In this document: one piece after another, positions 52,601 through 62,600 of the stretch | Layout of the letters: each line of letters starts with the position of its first letter | How positions within the stretch are numbered: position 1 is the first letter of the stretch | Assembly (NCBI GenBank): GCA_013398615.1 | Contig: VZSR01000028.1 | Span: forward strand, 5,881,728 to 5,945,727 | Length of the DNA: 64,000 nt | Direction of reading: 5' to 3' | Source of the DNA: Brachypodius melanocephalos | Lineage: Eukaryota; Chordata; Aves; Passeriformes; Pycnonotidae | The notes under the pieces: generated by a model | What the model was told of the DNA's origin: nothing | The model's database searches: none | What the model saw: only the letters and a program-made list of their open reading frames with translations | Program-made: the position numbers and the translations under genes

Positions 52601-55600
52601 GATACTTTTATTTGCTGGTGGGTTTTACACAGAATGTGGTGGTTTCTGCCATGTGTTTGCATGTTTTTGTGTACTTTGCTCTTGTGGAGCAAAAGGAGTT
52701 GGTCCGATGCTGTCCCCAAAGACAGGGCAGTCACATCACCTCTGGTCAATCAAAAGGAACCAGTCCCTCTCTGCAGCTCTATCACCAGTGCATCCCAGTT
52801 TCTTGTCAGGCTAAAATACATGGAACAAACTGCTTCACCAAAGGCCCTGAGCAGAAAGTGCTCACACTCTCCAACTGTCTTCTCAAGGCCTGGCAAATTT
52901 CAACAATAAGCCTTGTTTGGCAGCCTTAACTTCCATAAAACTGCACTCCAAATCATTAAGTTCATCATGTGGACCAGCTGTAGAGTGGTGTCTGAATATT
53001 CAGAATAAAGCCTTTGAGCCAACTAGCACAGATAGACATTTCTATCTCTGAAGGGCTGGGCAGGATGAAATGCTCACACTCACCCCATGACATTCATTTT
53101 TACATACCCTACTTCTTGTCTCCCCAGGAAATGTACACAACAGGAAACTCAACACCCAGAGCAAATGGAGAGAGCCTTCTGCTCATCTCTGCTGAGTCCT
53201 GCCAGGACCCCATCATCTGCCTCCCCCAGCCTTCACTGCTCAATCAACAACTCCACCCTTCCAGGACCCCGCCCCAACATCCTGCAGAGGTGCAGAAACG
53301 CTTTCTGCCCAAAAATACACAACCAAACATGGAACAAAACAGGAACAGCCCCAAACCTACCCCAGGAAGCCTGAAACCAAGCTGGTTGTAAAACTCCTGG
53401 TGCCACCAGCTACCACCCCTACCCCATCCCAAATCACAGCCTGGACTGCACGCTGACTACGCACGCAGCCACTCAAAAATGTGGATAAACATACTTGGAG
53501 CAATTAGTGTCAGGCTTCAGGCCCCTGCCCAGCCTCCAGCAGCACAGTTACACAACCAGCCCAGCCCTCCAGCCTGCATTTCCACGCTCATCCTAGTCCC
53601 TAAATCCCTGCCTACAGACAGTTCACACAGAGCCACCCAAAATTTCAGCCTTTCGCTTTGCAAACATTCGGCCCCAGTGTTTGGCTTACCACAAAAGGCA
53701 TGGCAGGATTCAAAAATAAACACAGCTTTGCAGCACCTATTTGGTGGATTGTGTAGCCAAGCTCGCTGCTGACATCTGCCAAACCCACAGAGGCTGAAGA
53801 TTATTGATAGATTTAAATTCCCTAATCTGAACTTTTAGACAGCCAAGTCCTTATATCTACTTTCTTGGATGGCTTTTGTGTTTGTCTGAAAAACGGGGTT
53901 TGTGTTTGATAAATACACTAGCAAAACCCAAACCCCAAGGAGTATATGCCAGCAGTATCGATACTCCAGTTATCTTTTCCCTGTTAATTTCCCAGTTACC
54001 CTTGTAAATTAACTTCAGCATAAATTGCAGAAAATTGCAGAAACCACAGTGAACAGTAAATAAATTAATCTTTGAAAAATAAATGGGAAAAATCTCATTT
54101 AAAAGCTTCAATTTAGATATAATAGAACAAGACTGCTATTGTCATCAAGAAGGTGAAGTTTAGGATCTTTCAGACTGGTAAATCTGGATTTCCTTATTCA
54201 CTCTTCTTACACAAGAAACCGTAGGATGGTCCAAAAAAGCATCCTGAACAGAAAAAAGACCCAAAAAATATTGTGCCTTGCCCATTAGGAAACAAAACAA
54301 AAACCTCAAAAACAAATGAAAAAAAAATTAAAATGTAAAAAACACAGAAAACACAATCCTTGCTGCTTATTCCCATGGCATTGAGCTTCCTGTGTAAAGA
54401 TTTTGCATGTATTTAAAACACTCCTGCTGGGTTTTGATACATTCTGTCTCCAGGGTACAAGGCCACTTCAGGTCAAAGACCACTCATTAATGATAGACTT
54501 ACCTGATTCCTGAGTAGAAACATGATTAATGTAGCCCTTTCTACCCTCAGCACATCAAACACCTTGCACATTTAAAAGGTACAAATTTAGAGATTAAGCC
54601 TTTCAAGTGCATTTGTGCCAACAAACATTCTTTGTAGAGCTGACATTAGTTCTGAATTTCAGGAGCAGATGAGAAAATCAAAATATGACTTTGGAATTAG
54701 GTTCCAGAGAGTACTGCACATTTTTAGTCATAGGTTTTAACTGATTTATAATTAGCTGGATGTGTTACTGTCGTTAGCTACACCCCAGCTAATATTTTGA
54801 ATGTTTGCTATCGTGTTCACAAATATACCACTCATCAAAACACTCCAAATTCCACTGCATTTGTTATGCTATAAATCTTAAAACATTATTAAATTTTCCT
54901 TGACTTGCATGGCTGCATAGTGTCAAAATTTTATTGATTGATTAGTCGCTTTAATATCATTTAATTTAAACAAGAATTCAATTATTTCTATGATACTGAA
55001 AATCTCCCACCTCCCTGTGCATGCCCAACCAAACCTAACACAGGGGAGCTGGAGAAACACAAGTCCTGCTTTTGAGGATGCCAGCAGCACCAGTGCCAGC
55101 TTCCTAAAACCTACTGCAAGGACCAGCCCTTGAGAGATCTGACACCAGGATCCCCATTCAGCCACCTGAAATATCTTGCACGATATTTTCATAACTGTGC
55201 TCCTGTGTTTAATGCAAAGAACACAACCCCGCTCAGCAAGCCCTGGAGGCAGCTCTCAGCTTTCCTCTTCCTCCTCACAGGGCTGCTCTGATTTGCACAC
55301 AGTTGGATGTTTTGCTTCTGAAATGAAACTTATACCACCTTCAGCTGAGCAGTTACTCTTTTCTGGATTATTCCCATTTTCCCAGATTTCTGTGGGTCAG
55401 GATTGCATGTTTTCTACTGATTTTTTTTCTGCTCAGATGAGTTTCTAGTTTAAACACATACAGATTCCAACCAAGATCTATAATTCTCTTAACAAAAACT
55501 GGCAGAACAAGATTTATGAAAATGCCCTGTCCCTGGTGCTCTTTAACCCAATTAAAAATTCCTCATTGATTGTTTTGTTTCAAAATACCACCAGTCTAAA

Positions 55601-58600
55601 AATACTGTTGTAAACAAACAGCAGCAAGCCACAGATCTTTAGCTAGGAATAGGTACAGAGCATTTATCTAAGTAAATTGAGATGAAATGCAATGTAAGTC
55701 CTTGTTTAATTTTGACAGGGAAAAAATGTATCATTTTCATTGGGTAGTTGGTTTTTTATTCCCTCTCAGGATACACAGCTCGTTCAAAGACATCCACAAA
55801 ACGCCTCAGGGCAGAAATGACAGTGCCAGAGTTTCTCCTATGCTCAGAATGTATGTCACAACAAAATATATTTAGTTTATCCATCATAAATATTTATTTG
55901 TGTAAAAAACACACATTTGACTTCCATAATTTTTGTTCAAATGCTAGACATGTTAAGACATCTCTCTTTGGCTGACTTTTCTAGTGGTTTTTTTGTTGGT
56001 TGTTTTCTTTTGTCAGGCATGACACACCTGAGTCAAACTACATATATTCTAATTATGAATCCATGAACAACTCTGTTAAGCTTTAATTACAGCTCTCTCA
56101 CTAAATGGTTACCATTACAAAGGTCTTACCTCAAAAATTTCAAAGCCATAGATGTCCAGCACCCCCATTACCTTCTTTCTCACTTTTGTTTGTGCCTTAA
56201 ACAAAATTAAACATTGAATCAGTCATCTGTACAAGGGACACAAGAAAATGAATGTATCTCATAAGTAGGCTGTCAAATACTGTAAAACTAAACTGTTAAG
56301 TATGGTTTCCCACAATACACTTAATGTGAATATTTTCATAAGCTTAAGAACAGAGCAGAGAGCAATTTGTTGAGCTGTGATATGGTTATTTGTGTGTACC
56401 AGTGTACAGCCGGGAGAAATGAAATTTGCAAACACAGTTTTATTGTCCACTTTAATTTAAAGGATTTCTATTGATTTATTTTTTCCTAACAAGCACAAAG
56501 CAACAATACCTTAATGCTCTCATTGATCCTGGTAACAAGCCAGGAGAACAGTCGGCTGTATAAATTCTTAGCCAGAGCATCACGAGCATAATAAGCCTAA
56601 AGAGAAAAAAGAAGAAAAATGTTATAAATGCTGGGCTGAACCAAACATTTTCCTGCTGCTGACAAATCTTAAAGGTGGTATGAACTGAGTGAAACCAGCA
56701 CAGGGAGCACTGGCTGTGCCTAAGTGGGCACAGGAGCCCTGCCCCTGGCCACAGGCTGGCTGGACCAGCAGACACAACCAGGGCACTCCAGCTCCCTTCC
56801 AGCTGCTCCCTGAAGGCTCACATCCCCCATCCTAATCCCAGGCAAAGGGACTGGAGCAGCTGCAGCAGCCACATTCCTGCTGGCCTGAGCTGATGAGACA
56901 CAGGTGGCAGCCACCCTGCTCTGCAGTGTTACAGGGGATGGATTCACACTGGCAGCAAAGGTTTTCCTACAGCTCACATGGAATTACAGCAGCTGCCCTA
57001 AATGAAAACAGTCTGCCACAACACTTGCAACATGTGCTTTGTGCAGGACTGCTTGTGTTTTCCTTCTCTGCAGCATTTCCCCATCCCTCACCTTTTGGAG
57101 GTAATTCACACACAAAACCAAGGCATACACTTAGAAGTCACTGAAGGAAAAACACACTCATGCTTGTGATTTATTCAGTGCAGCCTTTTAGTTGTGGTTT
57201 TCATTGGGGTAGTTATGATTTAATCATGCAGAATAAAATTTAAAATTATTCTTGCCTTTTAAATCAAGACCTCTTCTTACCTGAGCCACATTTAGTGTTG
57301 TTGAAACTTTCTCTTGTTTGGCCTCAACTGTCCTGAAGCTGAAAGCTCTCTCCAATACAGACTGGTCTATACCTGTCAACTCGCAGATCTCCTTGAGTTC
57401 TAGCAAGAAAAAGCAAAGTGTAAATACAATTAATCCTTCCTCGTTATTGCTTTTTCTTCCCCAAAACGATCAACTTTTAAGAAGTGTGGTATTTTCCCAA
57501 AATTCTCCTCAACAGAAGTGTTCCCCATTCACACTCTCTCCCCACCACCCTGCCAAGCAAATTTTTTAAAAATATGCACGGCGCAAGGAAAAAGAACGAC
57601 TGGTTTTCACAGCACTTCCTATCCACCTATTTTTGAGAAGAAACTTTCCCTCCATTTATAGCAGACAACTTCTCATAATGAAAAACTTTCAGATGAAAAT
57701 GAACTTTGAAAATACATCAGCTGCAGAAATATCACCAAATGAATCTGACAATAAAGGCAGAGATACTGCAAAAGAACAAAAATCCTCCACTGCAGAAAAA
57801 ACAGGCAGCTACATAAAGGCACAGAACCATTTAACATTTTAGAACAAAGTGCTAATAAAGGGGGGGTGGGAAAAAGAAAACAATCATTTCTGGAATTTCA
57901 AACAGAACTATTGAAATTGTACAGAATGCAGCCCATGGTTGCCTGAGGGTGAGCTCTGGAAACAATCTAATTTAATTCATATATAAGGATATTGTATATC
58001 TACAGAAATGACAAAATTAATAACGACTGCAGACAAATTATTGGCTTTTCTCCCATCACTAATCTCATCTTACCATTTTTATCTTTGACTTTACTTTCAT
58101 CTAGGCCATTTGCACGAGATTCAGGCTTAAATTCAATATTTCCCAATTTCAGAACGGCTGCCACTACTTCAAAAACTGACTGTGTTTCATCATCCATAAA
58201 CCCAACAATCTGCATTGCATTCTGGAAAGAGGACAAATAAAATTATGAGATAAAAGCATCTACATTTAAACAGATCATACTTGAAAAATTCACCATTTAT
58301 CTGCATTAATTACAAATGGTTTACAAACACTTCTGCTACTAAAAGTACATGGTATAATTCCTATGGTAAGATAATGAAGTTTTTTAATACACAGGAGGTG
58401 TGAAAATGGAGTTCAGTCCACTTCTAGGACTCATTCAGTATTTGGGTTTCTGAAACGCTGTACTTTTTTTAGCCACTTAATTTAGTTTGTAACCCAACCC
58501 AATTTTTCCCAGTCAAATGAACAGGTACTCTTGTCTTCTCAGACCAGTCACCTTTAGAATCCATATTTGCATACTCTGGGTAACAAGGTCCTGTATTCAT

Positions 58601-59653
58601 TTTGTCCCTGAGTACAACCAAGCAAAAACAAGACAGCAAATCCTCTTGAGAATCATCCCAGTCCTCTTTTTCTTTTGACTTGGTCAGCATCACCTGGCCC
58701 CTGAGGCTCAGCCACTGCTGTCCTAAGCCACAACAAAATATAACTTTTCCCAGGGTCTGACCAAGCACCTGAGCCTTTTTTCCCCCCCTTCTTTTGTTTT
58801 CTTTTTGTTTGTTTGTTTCTTTGTGGTTTGGGGGAGTTTTGTTTGGGTTATTTTTCATTTCTTTTTTTGCTTTTTTTGGTCCTTTTTGTATTCCCATAAG
58901 GATAGTCCAGAAACTTCACCCTATTTCCCAGTTGTGTCCATGTTTCCCTGTGCAAACAGGCTCTATCCCAGCATGAAGAGTGCCAGCAGCCAGGAAAGGT
59001 GGCCCTCCCAGCCCAGCCCTGCATGAACAGGCAGACCAAGGGCCATAAGAACCCTGCACTGGTGTGAAGTGCACAGCCAGCCCCTGCTCCTCCTTACCCT
59101 GACTGTTCTGAAGTTTGAAGCATCATCCACTCCATTCACTCTGGCAGAATCCAGGCCCAGGTAGTTGTATCTGCTGAAGTCCCTCTCCAGCTTGAGCTTG
59201 CCTAATAAATCAAATAAAAATATCATCAGTAACAGCATTCTTGTTAGCAGCAATTTTATCCCAGAATCAGCATTGTCAGGAATAGGTTGTTATTATTGGA
59301 TTTTCTTCAAGGAGCTTTTAATTACTAGCTTTCTGAATAAGAATAGGTCTTCAAATTTGTTTATAATACATTGCTAAGCCAATTCTGACTCAGGTATCTG
59401 AATTATATCAAAGTGTATGTGGACAATGATACTACCACCAAAAATTTGAAAAATGAATCAATATCACATTTCCCACAAAAGATGATGCGCATGGAACAGC
59501 ACATTAAATACAAAGAAAGGTCATATCTGAATAAGGCACAATGGCAACACTTACAGAGAAACTCTTCTGATGCACCAGACAGGATCTGATAGAAAATGTG
59601 GAAGTTCCTTTCACCCCTTGGCTGTTTAACAACACGAGACTTCTCTAGCAGAT
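19539..59653 (-). CDS. MYO1B: MYO1B, unconventional myosin Ib (24 exons, 5' part outside the window)
   Basis: This is a single-headed, membrane-binding actin motor known from vertebrates for tension-sensitive work at endosomes and the plasma membrane. All 24 exons have compatible phases and GT/AG borders. They encode 948 residues plus the end of one split codon, numbered here 189-1136 by assuming 188 missing N-terminal residues. Domain order: rest of the motor (189-692) with acidic TEDS residue E334 sixteen positions before DALAK and switch II DIYGFE (387-392); converter ending in SKIFIRNPRT (683-692); six IQ motifs (about 693-860); TH1/PH-like tail ending LEVAVP. The sequence matches MYO1B, not MYO1A or MYO1C, throughout as I recall it. 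The gene occupies over 40 kb here, compact for a vertebrate. No frameshift or internal stop was seen. Exons for the P-loop and switch I lie beyond 64000. Skipping either or both of the 87-nt exons at 35028 and 32234 keeps the frame, matching the known six-, five- and four-IQ isoforms. Confidence 0.97.
20826..20876. repeat. Two abutting perfect inverted repeats
   Basis: First hairpin: TCTCCTAGG (826-834), a 4-nt loop, then CCTAGGAGA (839-847). Second hairpin begins at the next base: AACTAGGGATT (848-858), a 7-nt loop, then AATCCCTAGTT (866-876). All arms pair perfectly (9 and 11 bp). Positions are the last three digits of the 20-kb coordinates. Confidence 0.93.
22201..22328 (-). CDS. MYO1B: MYO1B exon w23 (residues 1054-1096), TH1 domain
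   Basis: 128 nt encoding GSEAATKGDFLLSSDHLIEM through LNIEISD and two bases of a Glu codon. Acceptor TTCAG, donor GTATGT. The 2538-bp last intron holds a paired inverted repeat at 20826-20876 and a GC-richer patch at 20.5-20.7 kb. Confidence 0.96.
23191..23222. repeat. Pentanucleotide-like ATTGT/ATTAT repeat
   Basis: A degenerate run of GTATT, GTATT, ATATT-type units begins 29 bp downstream of exon w22 in transcript sense, next to its weak donor. Confidence 0.75.
23252..23404 (-). CDS. MYO1B: MYO1B exon w22 (residues 1003-1053), TH1/PH-like domain
   Basis: 153 nt encoding AASRIFLLTKNNVLLADQKS through FFAVHLKE. Phase 0; acceptor CACAG. The donor is GAG|GTTGGT, a poor match to consensus, but the protein junction KE/GSEAA equals the family sequence, so the boundary is secure. 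Failure to splice would add VGYHSITQ and a stop. Confidence 0.94.
24920..25052 (-). CDS. MYO1B: MYO1B exon w21 (residues 958-1002), TH1/PH-like domain
   Basis: 133 nt encoding VGQPFQGAYLEISENPKYKK through NKINRANGK. The lysine-rich segment belongs to the phosphoinositide-binding PH-like part of the tail. Acceptor GGCAG, donor GTAATC. The 1515-bp intron after it has no feature. Confidence 0.95.
26175..26201. repeat. (TA)n(TG)n microsatellite
   Basis: About four TA units followed by about nine TG units, in a MYO1B intron. Confidence 0.9.
27541..27647 (-). CDS. MYO1B: MYO1B exon w20 (residues 923-957), tail
   Basis: 107 nt encoding CKKYRDQFTDQQKLIYEEKL through KKALYPA plus two bases of a Ser codon. 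Acceptor TGTAG, donor GTAATG. The 2488-bp intron after it holds a (TG)n microsatellite at 26175-26201. Confidence 0.95.
28490..28624 (-). CDS. MYO1B: MYO1B exon w19 (residues 878-922), tail
   Basis: 135 nt encoding MQKYFLEMKNKMPSLSPIDK through KRIFHLWR, the start of the TH1 tail. Phase 0; acceptor CACAG, donor GTAGGA. It was found by translating between flanking exons and agrees with family sequence. An 842-bp intron without features follows. Confidence 0.95.
29021..29095 (-). CDS. MYO1B: MYO1B exon w18 (residues 853-877), end of neck
   Basis: 75 nt encoding VRREYRKFFRANAGRKIYEF and TLQRL, linking the last IQ motif to the tail. Phase 0; acceptor TCCAG, donor GTATGT. Intron of 396 bp after it. 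Confidence 0.95.
32234..32320 (-). CDS. MYO1B: MYO1B exon w17 (residues 824-852), IQ6, probable cassette exon
   Basis: 87 nt encoding ARRELKRLKEEARRKHAVAV through YWLGLK, a close relative of exon w16. Phase 0; acceptor TTTTAG, donor GTACTT, the same weak type as w16. The 3138-bp intron after it is AT-rich without a recognised element. Confidence 0.95.
32369..32468. other. Assembly gap of 100 N
   Basis: Exactly 100 N, the conventional placeholder for a gap of unknown size, flanked on the left by (ACAG)n. It lies in the 2707-bp intron between the two cassette IQ exons, 48 bp upstream (in transcript sense) of the acceptor of exon w17. The remainder of this intron (32469-35027) is AT-rich with no gene. 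Confidence 0.97.
35028..35114 (-). CDS. MYO1B: MYO1B exon w16 (residues 795-823), IQ5, probable cassette exon
   Basis: 87 nt encoding ARRELRRLKDEARNKHAIAV through FWLGYK. Phase 0 at both ends, so skipping keeps the frame. The donor GTACTT departs from consensus. MYO1B isoforms with fewer IQ motifs are known to omit exons of this neck region. Confidence 0.95.
35422..35508 (-). CDS. MYO1B: MYO1B exon w15 (residues 766-794), IQ4
   Basis: 87 nt encoding ARKLLRELKHLKRCNEAATV through WHGTQ, the fourth IQ unit. Phase 0; acceptor TACAG, donor GTAAGG (near consensus). Intron of 307 bp after it. Confidence 0.95.
37073..37141 (-). CDS. MYO1B: MYO1B exon w14 (residues 743-765), IQ3
   Basis: 69 nt encoding QQKKYQKIKSSAITVQSYIR and GWK; the third IQ motif spans VQSYIRGWK. 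Phase 0; acceptor TACAG, donor GTGAGT. A 1564-bp intron without features follows. Confidence 0.94.
39189..39338 (-). CDS. MYO1B: MYO1B exon w13 (residues 693-742), IQ1 and IQ2
   Basis: 150 nt encoding LFKLEDLRKQRLEDLATLIG through WYRRYA. Two calmodulin-binding IQ motifs lie here (around LIGKIYRGWKCR and IVIASWYRRYA). Phase 0; acceptor CCTAG, donor GTAAGA. The 2047-bp intron after it has no feature I can name. Confidence 0.95.
39772..39865 (-). CDS. MYO1B: MYO1B exon w12 (residues 661-692), converter end
   Basis: 94 nt encoding AGVEVLFNELGIPEEEFSFG through SKIFIRNPRT, the conserved end of the motor domain. Ends in phase 0. Acceptor CTTAG, donor GTAAGT; intron of 433 bp after it. Confidence 0.96.
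40885..41085 (-). CDS. MYO1B: MYO1B exon w11 (residues 594-661), SH helices and converter
   Basis: 201 nt encoding CIKPNDKKAAHIFNEALVCH through WPHWRGPAR. CIKPND and the SH1/SH2 helix region feed into the converter. Acceptor GGCAG, donor GTAGGG. The 1019-bp intron after it has no feature. Confidence 0.96.
41245..41471 (-). CDS. MYO1B: MYO1B exon w10 (residues 519-594), motor domain
   Basis: 227 nt encoding VMYQVEGFVDKNNDLLYRDL through NPNYIR, containing loop 2 and the start of the strut/SH region. It ends after two bases of an Arg codon. Acceptor TTCAG, donor GTATAT. The intron after it is only 159 bp. Confidence 0.96.
41792..41813. repeat. Poly(T) run in a MYO1B intron
   Basis: Twenty-two consecutive T, which read as poly(A) in the MYO1B transcript sense. 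No retroelement body was recognised next to it. Confidence 0.85.
43383..43637 (+). mobile_element. CR1 LINE 3' end inside a MYO1B intron
   Basis: The copy matches the avian CR1 tail closely. It has AGGACAAGGGGTAGGGGCTC, GGAAGAAATTCTGCCCTGTG, AGGGTGGTGAGGC, GCTGCCCCATCCCTGGAAGT, GTGTCCCTGCCCATGGCAGG and TTAAGGTCCCTTTCAACC. It is truncated at its 5' end, appears to lack about 13 bp after GATGGGGCT relative to the consensus I recall, and lies antisense to MYO1B, about 125 bp from exon w9. The open frame across it is not a gene. Confidence 0.92.
43762..43962 (-). CDS. MYO1B: MYO1B exon w9 (residues 452-518), motor domain
   Basis: 201 nt encoding NQTGILAMLDEECLRPGTVT through CFRIQHYAGK, in the lower 50-kDa actin-binding region. 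Phase 0; acceptor CCCAG, donor GTACCT. The 2290-bp intron after it carries the CR1 copy at 43383-43637. Confidence 0.96.
44699..44761 (-). CDS. MYO1B: MYO1B exon w8 (residues 431-451), motor domain
   Basis: 63 nt encoding GIEWTHIEYFNNAIICDLIE and N. Human has Asp in place of the first Gly, as I recall it. Phase 0; acceptor TATAG, donor GTAAGT. The 736-bp intron after it has no feature. Confidence 0.95.
46217..46321 (-). CDS. MYO1B: MYO1B exon w7 (residues 396-430), motor domain
   Basis: 105 nt encoding DNSFEQFIINYCNEKLQQIF through QEEYIRE, the relay-helix region conserved in all myosins. Phase 0; acceptor GACAG, donor GTAATG. The 1455-bp intron after it shows only short T runs. Confidence 0.96.
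46322..56129 (-). other. MYO1B: MYO1B intron of 9.8 kb, the largest complete one in the window
   Basis: AT-rich intron between the switch II exon and the exon starting DNSFEQF. I found no supported gene, CR1 copy or RNA gene. A 98-codon plus-strand open frame at 47809-48105 and several around 52.5-53.8 kb show no domain. A run of A lies at 48163-48178, and a GC-richer stretch lies at 52.6-53.8 kb. Confidence 0.6.
56130..56195 (-). CDS. MYO1B: MYO1B exon w6 (residues 374-395), switch II
   Basis: 66 nt encoding AQTKVRKKVMGVLDIYGFEI and FE. DIYGFE is the invariant myosin switch II motif that senses the ATP gamma-phosphate. Phase 0 at both ends; donor GTAAGA. Confidence 0.97.
56510..56596 (-). 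CDS. MYO1B: MYO1B exon w5 (residues 345-373), motor domain
   Basis: 87 nt encoding AYYARDALAKNLYSRLFSWL through NESIK, phase 0 at both ends. Acceptor CTTTAG; the donor is GTATTG, a weaker match than its neighbours. Intron of 314 bp after it with no feature. Confidence 0.95.
57281..57399 (-). CDS. MYO1B: MYO1B exon w4 (residues 305-344), TEDS-site exon
   Basis: 119 nt encoding LKEICELTGIDQSVLERAFS through QEKVSTTLNVAQ. E334 of QEK is sixteen residues before the D of DALAK in the next exon, so the TEDS position is acidic, as in other vertebrate class I myosins. Donor GTAAGA. The 684-bp intron after it shows only a GC-richer patch near 56.7-56.95 kb. Confidence 0.95.
58074..58221 (-). CDS. MYO1B: MYO1B exon w3 (residues 256-304), motor domain
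   Basis: 148 nt beginning NAMQIVGFMDDETQSVFEVV and ending in DESKVKDKN plus the first base of a Glu codon. Acceptor TTCCAG, donor GTAAGA. The 674-bp intron after it has no visible feature. Confidence 0.95.
58771..58890. repeat. T/G-rich low-complexity tract
   Basis: A strongly strand-asymmetric stretch of T runs with interspersed G and (GTTT)n units, plus one C8 run near 58782-58789. In the MYO1B transcript it reads as an A/C-rich tract. Confidence 0.8.
59098..59201 (-). CDS. MYO1B: MYO1B exon w2 (residues 221-255), motor domain
   Basis: 104 nt encoding KLKLERDFSRYNYLGLDSAR onward to FRTVR; ends in phase 0. Acceptor ATTAG, donor GTAAGG. The 876-bp intron after it contains the T/G-rich tract at 58771-58890. 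Confidence 0.95.
59555..59653 (-). CDS. MYO1B: MYO1B exon w1 (residues 189-220), motor domain
   Basis: 99 nt encoding LLEKSRVVKQPRGERNFHIF onward to SEEFL. It starts by completing a Tyr codon and ends one base into a Cys codon. Acceptor TTTAG, donor GTAAGT. The 353-bp intron after it shows nothing of note. Confidence 0.95.
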
Positions 59654-62600
59654 CTAAACAAACAAACAAAAATCTCACAGGTCAGGGACAGACTGGTGCA
59701 GCAAAGGCCTTTAAAATGAATATAACTGTCCATCATTCTCTACTTCACTGCTTTGTATCACCATCAGCAAACCAGAAGATGGTTGGTATGAACCTTATCA
59801 TAGTATATCAGGTATCTCCAGTATCTCTTTGAGCCCACTGCTCTGGTAAAGGCTGCAGTCTATGAGCTACAAAAAGAATTCAGGTCAGGGAGGCAATGTG
59901 CTCAAAAGATGTTAACTGATTTACAGTACCACCACAAAATTAAGATTTGGTGAGGATGACTCTGTGGGTGAAAGTTTGAAGAGAGGCAAAATGTTAGCAG
60001 GTTAAGTGCATGAAATATGGGTAAATGAAAAGGAGAGACACCAAATAAAGAAAGCATTTAAACTGAATAATCTTGCAGCACTTTGTGATCCTCAGGTGTA
60101 TCACACGATGAAATAATTCCCAGTGGGGCTGACAGAAGCTCCATCCTGATACAGCTAAAGTGAAATGGAAAAGCAGCACTTTGAAAAGCGTCACTGCACT
60201 GATGGAGTAGCTTGACAGGAAGAGTGCTCTCAGTGATAGACACGTTCCTAAGCCTTGTCCACGAGGACAGGAATCCAGGCAGGCAGCATAAGCAGACTGA
60301 CTTGTAACACCTTGCAATCATTTCAGACTCAACATCCTATTTACCACAGAGGTGACAATTCAAAGGTTGCTCAGCCTGCACTGCACTGGCAGGCTGTGAT
60401 TCACAGCACTCCAGGAGAAGGAACAAGAATGCAGTAAGAGAATGTCTGGACAGGTATTAATGTGACCTGCTGGTTTTGTACAAAACTTACGGATTTTTCT
60501 TTTTTTCTCACTAGCACAACTACATTTTTCCAGAGAGCAAACACATAATTCCCATGTATTTCTCTCAAGCTACATATATTCAGTGACATGGAGATAGAGA
60601 CATCCAATGCCTCATCCCAAGCACACAGCAAAGGAATTCCACCTGCATCTACCATGACTGGGGGTTAAGCACTCTCTAAGCCTGTGCAAGAAGAAAACTC
60701 CCAAAGGGAACTGTCACTCTTCAGAACATCCACGAAGTGAGATGAGGTTTCACAAAGGAAGACATGGGAAACCAATTCCCCTTGCTGGAATACCTGAGGT
60801 GTATTCTACTACACCTTTTCTCAGATTCCCATTCCTGTCCTGAGACAGAGCCTGTGCAGTTTCAGCAGTCTGGGAAGTCAGAGGTGGCACTCAGGCCAGC
60901 AAGCTTTGTGCTGCAATCCCCTCACCCCAGTCCCACCACGGAGGAGCAATGAGGAGCCCTTGGCTTAGCCAGAGGAGATGGATGTGTTCCCTCCATGAAC
61001 AGAGAAGTGCAATAAATGCATTCCTATTTCTGCTGGCTACAGGCAGTGCCTGCTGCCTGTGCTGCCCACTGTAATTACCTCTCTTCTCATGGAAGAGGAA
61101 ATAAAGACCCTTCTGAAGGGTCTAAAGTAACTTCAACCCACAAAATTACACAAGTCTTCAGCATCCCTCCTCCACCTAAACTACAGCAAGTCAGGTTCAA
61201 AAATTACCTTCTGCTCCAATAATTAGCTGGTGACAACAATGACAAAATTCAGACAGCATTATTAAACTTCTGATTGGCTAATAGTAGGACAAGTTTCAAG
61301 TATTTACAGGCTGAGAGAGGCTGATCCCCCATCCAAGTGTTAATGCTTGGGCTGGGAAAGGCGAGGTGAGCAGCAGGCAGTTCAGAGCTGTGCTGGCTGT
61401 GAAGCTTCTCCAGGCAAGTGTTGGAAGAGATCGCAGCCAAATTTAATCTCAAAAAAATAAACGACTTCAGCTCCCACAGTGGCCACACACACTTCAGGAA
61501 ATGGCTGTATTCTCAAAGGATATTGAAGCAATGTGGTTTGGCTTATTTGGGCTTTAAAAATATTCTACCTATAAATTTACTCAAATGCTGTCATAAAAGC
61601 CCAGCTACACATCCTGGCAAAATATTGTATGTAAGCCTTCTAATTACATGCATGCCTTCAGCAGATTTTAAAAACAGGTTACTGAATGTATGTAAAATTA
61701 GTTATGTTTAGGAGGATAATTGTGTTTTTTCATCAGTTTATCTTATTTATATTTTTTTAGAAGCATCAAAGTTAACAAATTCACAATCAGTTTTAGTCTT
61801 AGAATTCCATATTCTGTCAGCCTTCATAATTGAGGAAAAAAGCAGTCACTGCCAGAAAATCAGATATTTTCCTAAACAAAGCAGCTGCTGTCAACTCTTT
61901 TTCAAATATGTGTTCACTGGCTGTTTTTTTCCTTTTCTTTCTGTTCACATGCAGACTGAAATCAGACTTGTAGGACAGATCCAGACCATCTGCCCACGTC
62001 TTCAGAAAACTTCTTCCCTCTGTTTAAATGCCCCAATTAGCATTTTAATAAATCAACGACGTATCTTTTTCTTAATGCAGCCACTGCACTGGCAGTAACT
62101 TTTGTGTGAACTCCCACCAGGCTGCCAGTTCTGTGGATCAAACGCTGCAGAGAGGAAAGACAAAGCTGCACCTCAGATTGCTGCACGTGGCCCCTGGGTG
62201 ATTCTGTTGACAGAGGAATGTGTGGACAGATGGTGCTCATCTATGTGAAGATCCACAGAACCCAAAACCCCCCTCAAACTCTCTCTACATTACATTTTGT
62301 TACATGGTCTGTGTGAATTATGTACGGGGGCTATACAGAATTATCAGCAGAGCACATACAGAGCTACATATGGTGTGTTTATGGGTTAGGTAATATTTCT
62401 GCATTATCTAACTGTGCTTCTGCTTCAATGGGAATGTTTAACTTGTTGTCTGCACCAGTGCAACAGGAAAAATTAAATTGCCCTGGAAAAGTTCAGCCTT
62501 GGAAACATTTCTGTCTCAATACCCATCAATTCAGATGACTCAAAATCAAGCTACAGGCCACAGGTTCTGAGGATTTTTTTTGTTATTTTTAGATACCACT

